6,969 nucleotides of DNA from CAZJUP01 sp964549275 (lineage in GTDB: Bacteria; Fidelibacterota; Marinisomatia; Marinisomatales; TCS55): the NCBI GenBank assembly GCA_964549275.1, contig CAZJUP010000034.1, positions 1 through 6,969 on the forward strand. The letters are read 5' to 3'. A program made the translations under genes and the position numbers. The notes under the pieces were generated by a model. The model was not told where the DNA came from and made no database searches. It saw only the letters and a program-made list of their open reading frames with translations. Below are positions 1-5,985 of this stretch, in pieces. Numbering within the stretch: position 1 is the stretch's first letter; each line of letters begins with the position of its first letter.

Positions 1-79
1 ATGAAGTATTTTTTGGAGAATCAGACACTGTTGCACTTACTACTTGAATCCAGGTCTCAATAAATCTATTGTTTTTCAT
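1..79 (-). CDS. 5' end of an unidentified gene downstream of purE (partial)
   Basis: Reading leftward from an ATG at 79-77, the frame stays open for 26 codons to the window edge and begins MKNNRFIETWIQVV. I chose this start because a good Shine-Dalgarno sequence (AAGGTGG, complement of 84-90) lies four bases upstream. The gene follows purE by about 70 bases on the same strand, so it could be co-transcribed with the purine genes. Too little protein is visible to name a family; I recognise no motif and no clear signal peptide. The gene could still be spurious, but the ribosome binding site and open frame together make it more likely real than not. Confidence 0.55.
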   Translation of the reverse strand, partial: MKNNRFIETWIQVVSATVSDSPKNTS

Positions 80-83
80 ATTT

Positions 84-90
84 CCACCTT
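84..90 (-). promoter_or_regulatory. Ribosome binding site of the partial downstream gene
   Basis: The minus strand reads AAGGTGG followed by AAAT and then ATG. This near-consensus Shine-Dalgarno is the main reason for accepting the partial gene at 1-79. Confidence 0.6.
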
Positions 91-125
91 GATTATTTCT
101 TTTTGTAATTATTCATTTAATTTTT

Positions 126-144
126 CTCTGTGATCTCTGTGGCT
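126..144 (+). repeat. Dispersed repeat copy A, just after purE
   Basis: CTCTGTGATCTCTGTGGCT, made of two near-identical 9-base units (CTCTGTGNN then CTCTGTGGC). It is identical over 19 bases to copy C at 601-619. It starts six bases beyond the purE stop codon and points (5' to 3' on plus) toward the purE 3' end. Confidence 0.85.
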
Positions 145-150
145 CAATAA

Positions 151-537
151 TTAGACCCCAAATATTCGTTTAACAGCCAACGCACAATTCCCCGGATCAA
201 CCACAGTCAGCACAGGTGTATTGCTGGGCATTTGCAATGTGGAATGGATATTCACCAGCATATCTGCTTTATCAGAAAATGGCGGGCATCCCAGTGTTGG
301 GAATTCAGAATTCGCTGCCACAAATCCGGATAAGGCATTGGATCGACCGGCGATGGTGATATATACAATATTTTTACCATCTTTATTGTTTTCTAAAATT
401 TCCAACACCTTCAACGGCTGCTTGTGAGCCGATGCTGCATGCTGTTCCCAGGTGATGCCGTATTCGTCTAATTTGTCAGTAATTTTTTTTGCATGGGGTT
501 CGTCAGAGGTTGAACCCATGATTATTATTGCTTTCAT
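151..537 (-). CDS. purE: Class II PurE, 5-aminoimidazole ribonucleotide carboxylase
   Basis: This 128-residue cytoplasmic enzyme should convert AIR plus CO2 directly to CAIR, the substrate of PurC. The sequence shows the nucleotide-binding start MGSTSD (7-12), SAHK (36-39), AGRSN (63-67) and CPP (84-86). Class I PurE instead has SAHR and an AGAGGAAHLPG-like loop, so this is the class II form known from the AIR carboxylase domain of animal PAICS and from Treponema. Class II enzymes do not need PurK or N5-CAIR. The ATG at 537 follows a good AAGGAAG ribosome binding site (548-542). The protein ends at IFGV, about 30 residues before the usual class II end, so the C-terminal helices appear absent; the TAA stop lies six bases from repeat copy A. 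It follows purC by 80 bases. The purC-purE order matches the domain order of animal PAICS. Confidence 0.93.
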   Translation of the reverse strand: MKAIIIMGSTSDEPHAKKITDKLDEYGITWEQHAASAHKQPLKVLEILENNKDGKNIVYITIAGRSNALSGFVAANSEFPTLGCPPFSDKADMLVNIHSTLQMPSNTPVLTVVDPGNCALAVKRIFGV

Positions 538-541
538 TTTT

Positions 542-548
542 CTTCCTT
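542..548 (-). promoter_or_regulatory. Ribosome binding site of purE
   Basis: The minus strand reads AAGGAAG followed by AAAA and ATG. It supports the start at 537 and lies between repeat copy B and the gene. Confidence 0.65.
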
Positions 549-552
549 GTTA

Positions 553-577
553 ATTGCCACAGAGCACACAGAGATTT
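553..577 (-). repeat. Dispersed repeat copy B, upstream of purE
   Basis: On the minus strand the core is CTCTGTGTGCTCTGTGGC (573-556). Flanking bases extend the match: copies B and D share ATT before and ATTT after the core on the plus strand and differ only at the two central bases (CA here, TT in D). It points toward the purE start and is inverted relative to copies A and C. Confidence 0.85.
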
Positions 578-618
578 ATCACAAAGCCTTTCCATTTATG
601 CTCTGTGATCTCTGTGGC
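556..618. other. Inverted repeat formed by copies B and C between purC and purE
   Basis: The core of B (556-573) and of C (601-618) are reverse complements at 16 of 18 positions, with a two-base central mismatch (9 bp plus 7 bp) and a 27-base loop. The transcript between purC and purE could therefore fold into a long hairpin that starts at the purC stop codon and ends 18 bases before the purE ATG. No U-run follows, so it does not look like an intrinsic terminator. It could stabilise or process the mRNA, or just be a by-product of the repeat pair. Confidence 0.6.
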
Positions 619-619
619 T
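601..619 (+). repeat. Dispersed repeat copy C, over the purC stop codon
   Basis: CTCTGTGATCTCTGTGGCT, the same 19 bases as copy A. The purC stop codon TAG (complement of 618-620) overlaps its end, so the repeat abuts the last purC codon exactly. It points toward the purC 3' end. Confidence 0.85.
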
Positions 620-1604
620 ACAAATGATTCTTTAAATTTTCGTTAATTCTTTCCTGAACCGGTTTACCTACATCCGGGAATGGGAACACCTCGCCAGTGA
701 TGGTTTCATACAAATAGATGTACCGACTGGATAGCTCTGCCACCAAATCGTCCGGCGCATCCGGCAATGTTTCATCGTTGTATGGATCACAATTATCCAC
801 GAACCACAACCGCAGGAATTCTTTATCAATATTCTGGGGTTCTTGTCCAGCAGCCATCCGCTCATCGTAGGATTCAGCGATCCAGTATCGGCTGGAATCC
901 GGCGTGTGAATTTCATCAATCAGCACAATGTTGCCATCGGCGTCACGGCCCATTTCATATTTGGTGTCCACCAGGATCATACCGTTTTCTGCCGCTTTCT
1001 TTTGTCCGAATGCAAATAATTCCAAAGCCTTCTGACTGCAGTAATCCCAGTCTTCCTGTGTCATCCATCCTTCGCTTACAATTTCTGGCGGTGCGATGGG
1101 GCGGTCATGATGCTCTTCCTTTGTGGTGGGGGTGAGCATGTTCTCTGTCAGCTTTTGATTCTTCTTCAATCCTTCTGGTATAATGTTTCCGCAATATTCA
1201 CGGTCGCTGTTGTTGTAGACCGTCCAGAGTGATGTACTGGTGCTGCCGGTGATATATCCGCGGACCACAAACTCAATGGGGAAGACATCACACTTTTTCG
1301 CCAATGTTACATTGGGGTCGGGAACGTCAATTACTTGATTGGGTATAATATCCTTGGTTTGTTCAAACCACCATGCGCTGGTGAGATTCAGCACTTGTCC
1401 TTTGAAAGGGATAGATGCCAGCACACGATCAAAGGCGCTTTGGCGATCGGTGGTGATGAGCGCAACGGTATCGCCCAAATCATATTGATCCCGAACCTTG
1501 CCGGTTTTTTTGGATCCGCTGGGCAGATTGGTTTCAGTTAATGTGTTGTTCAATTCCGCTTCGATGCGGCCTTTGTAATGTTCAGTTGATTCTATAGCAT
1601 TCAT
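618..1604 (-). CDS. purC: Phosphoribosylaminoimidazole-succinocarboxamide (SAICAR) synthase
   Basis: PurC joins CAIR and aspartate using ATP to give SAICAR in the cytoplasm. The 328-residue protein shows the family blocks in order: GKVRDQY (35-41, nucleotide-binding start), TDRQSAFD (52-59), VVRGYITGS (113-121), DTKYEMG (213-219) and DEIHTPDSSRYW (230-241). Its length fits the longer form, as in yeast Ade1 (about 306) and many Bacteroidota, rather than the roughly 240-residue proteobacterial form. The ATG at 1604 lies inside the end of purQ, giving a 23-base overlap. I see no strong Shine-Dalgarno, so translation is probably coupled to purQ. An internal start closer to the GKVRD block cannot be excluded, because the first 25 or so residues are poorly conserved in this family. 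The stop TAG is embedded in repeat copy C. Confidence 0.95.
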   Translation of the reverse strand: MNAIESTEHYKGRIEAELNNTLTETNLPSGSKKTGKVRDQYDLGDTVALITTDRQSAFDRVLASIPFKGQVLNLTSAWWFEQTKDIIPNQVIDVPDPNVTLAKKCDVFPIEFVVRGYITGSTSTSLWTVYNNSDREYCGNIIPEGLKKNQKLTENMLTPTTKEEHHDRPIAPPEIVSEGWMTQEDWDYCSQKALELFAFGQKKAAENGMILVDTKYEMGRDADGNIVLIDEIHTPDSSRYWIAESYDERMAAGQEPQNIDKEFLRLWFVDNCDPYNDETLPDAPDDLVAELSSRYIYLYETITGEVFPFPDVGKPVQERINENLKNHL

Positions 1605-2838
1605 GAGATAATGGGTTGAATAAAATGTGAGAGTCCAAAATGTTGCCTATAACCAATTCAAAATTACTGCCGTTTACGGTCACATTCCATATGACACCGC
1701 GCTTTAATTCGGTAAGTTTGGTAATTTCAAATCGTTCGGTCAGGGATTCAAACTTCGCACGGCTGTGCATATCTTCTTTTTGCCGCACCAAGAAGGATGC
1801 GGTGTTTTCAGCAGGATGGATTTCGCTGATGAATTCTTTGTTAGAGTTATAAAGCTCCCCCGTGGTGTCAATCTTTTTCAGGACGTCATGCCGGTCGCCA
1901 TCCGTGGATATTTCCCAATGAGTCTGCCGGGTGATGGTGACATCGTGCCCCAAATGATCCAAGGCATTATGGACGGACGCCGCTTCGTTGTCCGTGATGA
2001 TCATATCAATGATCCATTCTGTAGCATCGGTGTTTGGTATAAAATCTTCCACATCATAATGGGGGCGGTCAATGGATAGTGTATGGTCGGTTACGGGATT
2101 TCCGTTTTCGATAAAGTCCTTCATGGATGAAAAAATGACATCCCCGTTTTCCGTCCGCTCCGGATGGGGCATCATGGCCATAACATTTCCTTTGGGGTTG
2201 CACACCGCCGCCAAGTTGTGCATAGATCCGTTGGGATTGGTGGGGAATTCATCCACCACATCGCCATCATCGTTGCAGTAGCGGTAGACGGTTTGGTCAT
2301 TGGCGATCATTTTTTCTAATAGTTCTTCGGGGATAATGAAACGTCCTTCGCCATGAGCCAGTGGAATGTTGATAAAATCACTTGTATTCAAATGATGTGT
2401 AAATGCACAGCGGTTTGGCTCAACGGACATTTTCAAATTGGCCCATGTATTATAATAGCCCACGCCAACCACATGTCCGCCTTTCACCCGTTTGTTATCT
2501 GTAAGCGCCACGCCTACACGGCCGTCTTCAAGTCCCGGGACGAGTCCACTTTCTACCAAAATTTGTGCCCCGTTACAGATACCCAAAACAGGTTTCCCTT
2601 TATCTGCTTCAATTTTGATTTGCTTCATGATGGGGTCCAGCGCTGCAATAACACCGGCACGGGATCGGTCTTCGTAAGAGAATCCGCCCACAATCACATA
2701 GCCGTCAAAGTCTGACAAAGATTCAGCCGGCTCATTCCATAAAAACTCCACGGGATTTAATCCCACGCGGCGGCAGGCCATGAGTGTTTCACGCTCCGTA
2801 TTGGAACCGGGAAATTGGATGATTGCCACAGAGTTCAC
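1582..2838 (-). CDS. purQ: FGAM synthase glutaminase subunit PurQ fused to two PurS-like domains
   Basis: PurQ is the class I glutamine amidotransferase that supplies ammonia to PurL to turn FGAR into FGAM. Residues 1-260 are PurQ: FPGSN (9-13), the nucleophile Cys88 in GICNG, and His225/Glu227 in PHPE. The family is normally about 225-260 residues; this one has 418. I read the extra part as two PurS-like units, about 275-341 and 347-418. Each has a strand-helix-strand pattern and ends in a motif like the PurS LLANPVIEDY tail: GELYNSNKEF at 327-336 and ILFNPLSHEC at 405-414. PurS normally works as a separate dimer in the PurLQS complex, and long PurL carries a duplicated PurS-like N-terminus. 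A PurQ-PurS-PurS chain implies a short PurL elsewhere. The start is GTG at 2838, overlapping the upstream stop as GTGA; a second in-frame GTG at 2829 would give the more usual MAIIQFPGSN. The first codons lie in repeat copy D. Confidence 0.88.
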   Translation of the reverse strand: MNSVAIIQFPGSNTERETLMACRRVGLNPVEFLWNEPAESLSDFDGYVIVGGFSYEDRSRAGVIAALDPIMKQIKIEADKGKPVLGICNGAQILVESGLVPGLEDGRVGVALTDNKRVKGGHVVGVGYYNTWANLKMSVEPNRCAFTHHLNTSDFINIPLAHGEGRFIIPEELLEKMIANDQTVYRYCNDDGDVVDEFPTNPNGSMHNLAAVCNPKGNVMAMMPHPERTENGDVIFSSMKDFIENGNPVTDHTLSIDRPHYDVEDFIPNTDATEWIIDMIITDNEAASVHNALDHLGHDVTITRQTHWEISTDGDRHDVLKKIDTTGELYNSNKEFISEIHPAENTASFLVRQKEDMHSRAKFESLTERFEITKLTELKRGVIWNVTVNGSNFELVIGNILDSHILFNPLSHECYRIN

Positions 2839-2846
2839 AGAGATTT
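2822..2846 (-). repeat. Dispersed repeat copy D, at the RM/purQ junction
   Basis: The minus-strand core reads CTCTGTGAACTCTGTGGC (2842-2825). It matches copy B over 25 bases except the two central ones. It supplies the last codons of the RM gene (TCT CTG TGA) and also the first five codons of purQ (GTG AAC TCT GTG GCA), so it is translated in two frames. It points into purQ. Confidence 0.85.
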
Positions 2847-4352
2847 TTCCAAGGTTGAATAAAGTGCGTCAAGTTCAGTTTGAAATTCAATCGTCTTTTC
2901 CAGCGCTGTCACTACCTTGCAATAATGGCGGGGGTCATCCATTTGTCGTCCTTTCCTGTCTTTTAAGTATTTCGCTAAAACTTGGTATCCGCCGATATGA
3001 TAATTCCAAACTTCAGGTTTTACATTGGAAAAATATTTTTCACCATTGATATAAAGCCGTTCTTCATCTTCATTGTAATTCGGTTTTTCTATGGTATCAT
3101 TTGTGCCAAATCCTTCATATTTAGAAACTGGGCGATTCAGAGTCGTACTTTTCAGTAAATGCAAGTCAGCAATTTTCTGCCCCAATTTTGCTACCGCATT
3201 AAACATATCTTTATCTTTGGTGAATGGAATACGGGGAAAATCAATTTTCAGAAATTCAGCATATTTTCCTCGGTACTCATTGCTGTATAAAACACCATAA
3301 ATGTAGTAAAGTATGTTTTCCGGCGCAGGCGTTCTGCCAAAATTGGTTTTGAGTTCTTCTAAAATTTCAGGGGCAATATTTGGCTGTTTTTCAGTTTGTA
3401 CTGCTTCAAATAAGTCGATTGGCTCTTCATTGTTTGGAAAACTATATAGGGGGAAAATATATCCTATTTCACTTGTTCTATTTGAAACATAACAGCTTTC
3501 AATTAGAGAATTAGTAATAAAACCATGTTGCCAACTTTCTCCAGTTTTTACTTGTCGCGTAGAAACAAGTCCCAAATTTTCTCCTTCTAACATATGACGC
3601 AATGTGTCATAAATTGGTCGCTCAACGATCCATTTTGAATAAGCAATAAATCTCGAGTCAAACAACCGATAGGATATAGGTTTTATTACATTTTGCCATT
3701 TGGTTTTTGCAAATTCTTTCCTGAATTCTTTCAATTTAAATGTAGTTGTATCCTTCAGCTTAAATCCCTGTTTAATTAGGTCATCATCTACTCTTAAATC
3801 GTGGAACTGTCTAATTTTATTTCGTAATGAATTTTCATCCATATCAATTGCGAACCTGTCTCTTGCAGTTACCACTCCAACATTGTTGATTGGAAAAATT
3901 TCTTTTATAGATATCCAATCCAGATAATGTTGAATTCCTTCCACATCTCGCTTTATAAAGAAGTAGTAGGGCGATTTTGGTTTTAGGGTTTTGTAACCAC
4001 CATCTTGAACCGAATGGCTTTCCAGCCAATTATACTTTAAATCTCTTTTCCCAAATAAATCAGCATGGTAAACGCTTGTTTCGCCAGGAATTTTGTTTTT
4101 GATAAAAATGGCAACAGCGACTCCTTGCCGAATATCGAACACATTTTGATCAATGCTTCCATCAGGACAAGTTTCCTTCTTTAAAGAATTCCCATGCAAA
4201 TCCAAAATATAGATTTCATCAAAAGTGTCCATAAGACTTTGGCGCATACCCCGAAAGGTGGGATTATCCAAATAAGAATGGTTGGTAATCATACCCACAA
4301 TGCCATGTCCCGCTTTTTGGATTTTCCATTGAGCAAAGCGCAGGAATTTCAC
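2835..4352 (-). CDS. C-terminal half of split RM enzyme: late methyltransferase motifs and specificity domain
   Basis: This 505-residue frame continues the upstream RM frame after an in-frame TAA. It begins at GTG 4352, only nine bases after that stop. Residues 18-40 (GIVGMITNHSYLDN and on to MRQSL) are a conserved block just after the NPPY motif of this adenine methyltransferase group. DEIYILDLHGNSLKKE (45-60) and the NVFDIRQGVAV segment (70-80) follow. The rest, about 110-505, resembles the type ISP/IIG target-recognition region that sets DNA specificity, including FPRIPFTKDKDMF (372-384) and VWNYHIGGYQVLAKYL (448-463). Alone it lacks the SAM-binding motif and nuclease, so it cannot be a complete enzyme. 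It could be made by reinitiation or readthrough and pair with the N-terminal half, or be dead. It is AT-rich relative to the pur genes and ends in TGA overlapping the purQ GTG. Confidence 0.85.
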   Translation of the reverse strand: MKFLRFAQWKIQKAGHGIVGMITNHSYLDNPTFRGMRQSLMDTFDEIYILDLHGNSLKKETCPDGSIDQNVFDIRQGVAVAIFIKNKIPGETSVYHADLFGKRDLKYNWLESHSVQDGGYKTLKPKSPYYFFIKRDVEGIQHYLDWISIKEIFPINNVGVVTARDRFAIDMDENSLRNKIRQFHDLRVDDDLIKQGFKLKDTTTFKLKEFRKEFAKTKWQNVIKPISYRLFDSRFIAYSKWIVERPIYDTLRHMLEGENLGLVSTRQVKTGESWQHGFITNSLIESCYVSNRTSEIGYIFPLYSFPNNEEPIDLFEAVQTEKQPNIAPEILEELKTNFGRTPAPENILYYIYGVLYSNEYRGKYAEFLKIDFPRIPFTKDKDMFNAVAKLGQKIADLHLLKSTTLNRPVSKYEGFGTNDTIEKPNYNEDEERLYINGEKYFSNVKPEVWNYHIGGYQVLAKYLKDRKGRQMDDPRHYCKVVTALEKTIEFQTELDALYSTLEKSL

Positions 4353-4361
4353 ATAATCATC

Positions 4362-5939
4362 TTAAAGCCAAAGTTTCTTCTCACCTAAAGGTGCTCCATC
4401 TACCGTATAATAACTTTGAGCGCCGTCAATATCTTCCTTCAGCAGTTTTTCTGTCCATTCATTAATGTTAGAAGATATTCCCGAATAGGGCGGATTCCCC
4501 AAAATGACTAAAATGGGTTCATCCTTTTTCACCTTCCCTGCGAGCTTGCTTTCTTCGCTCAAACTACTCAAACCGGGGATGGTGGTTTGGCCTAAATCTT
4601 CCATATCCAATGTGTTGGTAAGAAAAAGATTGAAACGGTCGTCATCTTCTAATTGGTATCCCAACTCTTCAAGCATAAACCCAATTTTCATGTGACCAAT
4701 GGCATAGGGTGCCATCATTAGCTCAAAAGCAAAATAATTTTTTAGAATCTGGTTTTTAATCAAGTTATGCTTGCCGCCTTCACCGTACTTGTTCACATAT
4801 TCTTTAACCGCAATTTTTATAGCTTCAACCGGAAAAGTGAGTGTACCGCCGGCAGGGTCTAATAATTTTACTTCCTTGGCGGCAAGGCCGTCTTCCAAGT
4901 CAAAATTTGTTTTGAGTAAATGATGCAGTGATTTAACGATATAATGCACCACGGGTAATGGCGTGTAATAGACGCCCCGTCTTTCACGAACAGTTGGGTC
5001 ATAATGATTCAAAAATGTTTCATAAAAATGAACAATGGGATCTTCACCTTTTCCGTCCCGGTAATAATCCTGCAGGATTTTCTTAACATTGGTTTTTTGT
5101 AAAACTTCCGCAATATCATCTACCATGACTTCCAGCGGTTTCGGTAAATCTGTAGATGAAACAAACCGGAATACATCCCGAAGAATACCGATGGTTGCAG
5201 GTATGTATTCATAAGCCAATTTTCGGTTAAATCCATTCGTCGCTCTTGTTCTGGCAGCGAAAAGTCCATAAGCTAATGTTTGGGAAAATAAATCTGCGAA
5301 ATCTTCTCGTGTAAGCCCTGAAATCAGGTATTCCTGGAATGCGTTGTAAAAACCCATAATTTCACCACTGCCTTCAGATTCTTCCTTCAACTCTTCTGCA
5401 ACCACCTCATCTTTTAAGAAATGGGTTTTTTCTGCCAATACTTTTGCAAGTAATTCAGCGCTGTCAATGGCGGGTAAAACAAATCCAAAATATTTACCTA
5501 ATAATGATTTGAATTCGTCTTCATGTTCTATAGGTGTGGCCGTTTTTAATTTTTTGACAAGGGATGGACGGCCAATAAAAACCCGGTCAATTTCCGCACC
5601 GTTACGATAAAGCCGAAATTCATAAAAATCAGTCAGGATTAAATTAGGGAATGTCTTTAAATAGCGTTTAAGCTGATCGGTTACTACAACCTGATCCAAA
5701 TTGGTTCCCGGCGGCTTTGCTTCCACATAACCAACAATTTCATGTTCACCATCCCAAACTCGAAAATCCGGATTGCCCGCTTCTGTCTTTTTAGGCAAAA
5801 CAGTTACAGCGGTTTTATCCTTTCCAATTGATTTACCAAATTCTTCTAAAAGGGACTTTAAGGCAGGATAAAATGTTTCTTCCCGGTAATCACCACGAAT
5901 AATGATTTCAGCAATTTCATTTAAATATGATTGAATCAT
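4362..5939 (-). CDS. N-terminal half of split RM enzyme: PD-(D/E)XK nuclease and adenine-N6 methyltransferase core
   Basis: These 525 residues carry the cleavage and methyl-transfer parts of a single-chain RM protein. The N-terminal domain (about 1-130) is a PD-(D/E)XK nuclease: an acidic residue near Glu20/21, PD at 57-58 and E-A-K at 73-75. A helical connector (about 190-315) follows. The N6-adenine methyltransferase then shows GVYYTP (322-327, motif X region), DPAGGTLTF (361-369, SAM-binding motif I), FELMMAPYAIGHMK (405-418) and the catalytic NPPY (482-485, motif IV). There is no helicase between nuclease and methyltransferase, which separates it from true type ISP enzymes (about 1,500 residues) and places it nearer type IIG. 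The ATG at 5939 has only a weak ribosome binding site, 46 bases after the Cys-rich gene. The frame ends at a TAA just after GEKKLWL, where relatives continue QDDYVKF. All nuclease and motif I/IV residues look intact. Confidence 0.9.
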   Translation of the reverse strand: MIQSYLNEIAEIIIRGDYREETFYPALKSLLEEFGKSIGKDKTAVTVLPKKTEAGNPDFRVWDGEHEIVGYVEAKPPGTNLDQVVVTDQLKRYLKTFPNLILTDFYEFRLYRNGAEIDRVFIGRPSLVKKLKTATPIEHEDEFKSLLGKYFGFVLPAIDSAELLAKVLAEKTHFLKDEVVAEELKEESEGSGEIMGFYNAFQEYLISGLTREDFADLFSQTLAYGLFAARTRATNGFNRKLAYEYIPATIGILRDVFRFVSSTDLPKPLEVMVDDIAEVLQKTNVKKILQDYYRDGKGEDPIVHFYETFLNHYDPTVRERRGVYYTPLPVVHYIVKSLHHLLKTNFDLEDGLAAKEVKLLDPAGGTLTFPVEAIKIAVKEYVNKYGEGGKHNLIKNQILKNYFAFELMMAPYAIGHMKIGFMLEELGYQLEDDDRFNLFLTNTLDMEDLGQTTIPGLSSLSEESKLAGKVKKDEPILVILGNPPYSGISSNINEWTEKLLKEDIDGAQSYYTVDGAPLGEKKLWL

Positions 5940-5985
5940 ATTATCTAAAGGCTTTTTATCCGATTAAAAGTTGACATATTTGCCT

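Larger units (their letters stand above)
2835..5939 (-). pseudogene. Complete RM reading frame interrupted by one in-frame TAA (codon 4364-4362)
   Basis: Between the two halves the minus strand reads CTT TGG CTT TAA GAT GAT TAT GTG AAA TTC with no frame change. Relatives I recall have WLQDDYVKF here, so TAA stands where CAA (Gln) is expected: a single C-to-T change. The whole frame is 1034 codons plus the final stop, a normal length for helicase-less type ISP-related/type IIG enzymes. No other disabling lesion is visible, so the break looks recent, or it is a strain variant, an assembly error, or tolerated by readthrough or reinitiation. purE, purM and the Cys-rich gene also end in TAA at sensible positions, which argues against a changed genetic code. 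Confidence 0.75.

Noticed and set aside
106..153. 8-base inverted repeat TAATTATT / AATAATTA around repeat copy A as a terminator
   Set aside because: The arms are only A and T, the loop is 32 bases and no U-run follows; chance in AT-rich intergenic DNA is likely.
126..619. CRISPR-like array from copies A to C
   Set aside because: The copies are unevenly spaced, in mixed orientation, and separated by a gene; there are no spacers of similar size.
767..1135. Plus-strand open frame of 122 codons opposite purC
   Set aside because: It is antisense to a strongly conserved purC and shows no family motif; it is a shadow of the codon pattern on the other strand.
2353..2715. Plus-strand open frame of 120 codons opposite purQ
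   Set aside because: It is antisense to the PurQ glutaminase domain, including its catalytic Cys88 region, with no recognisable protein features.
4352..4364. Frameshift as the cause of the split RM gene
   Set aside because: The codons on both sides of the TAA are in the same frame, so it is a nonsense codon, not an insertion or deletion.
4362..5939. HsdM methyltransferase of a type I RM system
   Set aside because: The N-terminal PD-(D/E)XK nuclease and the fused specificity region on the same frame fit a single-chain type IIG/ISP-related enzyme; no hsdS or hsdR gene is adjacent.
5971..5976. TTGACA as a promoter -35 box
   Set aside because: It is on the plus strand, where there is no gene, and no good -10 box follows at the right distance.
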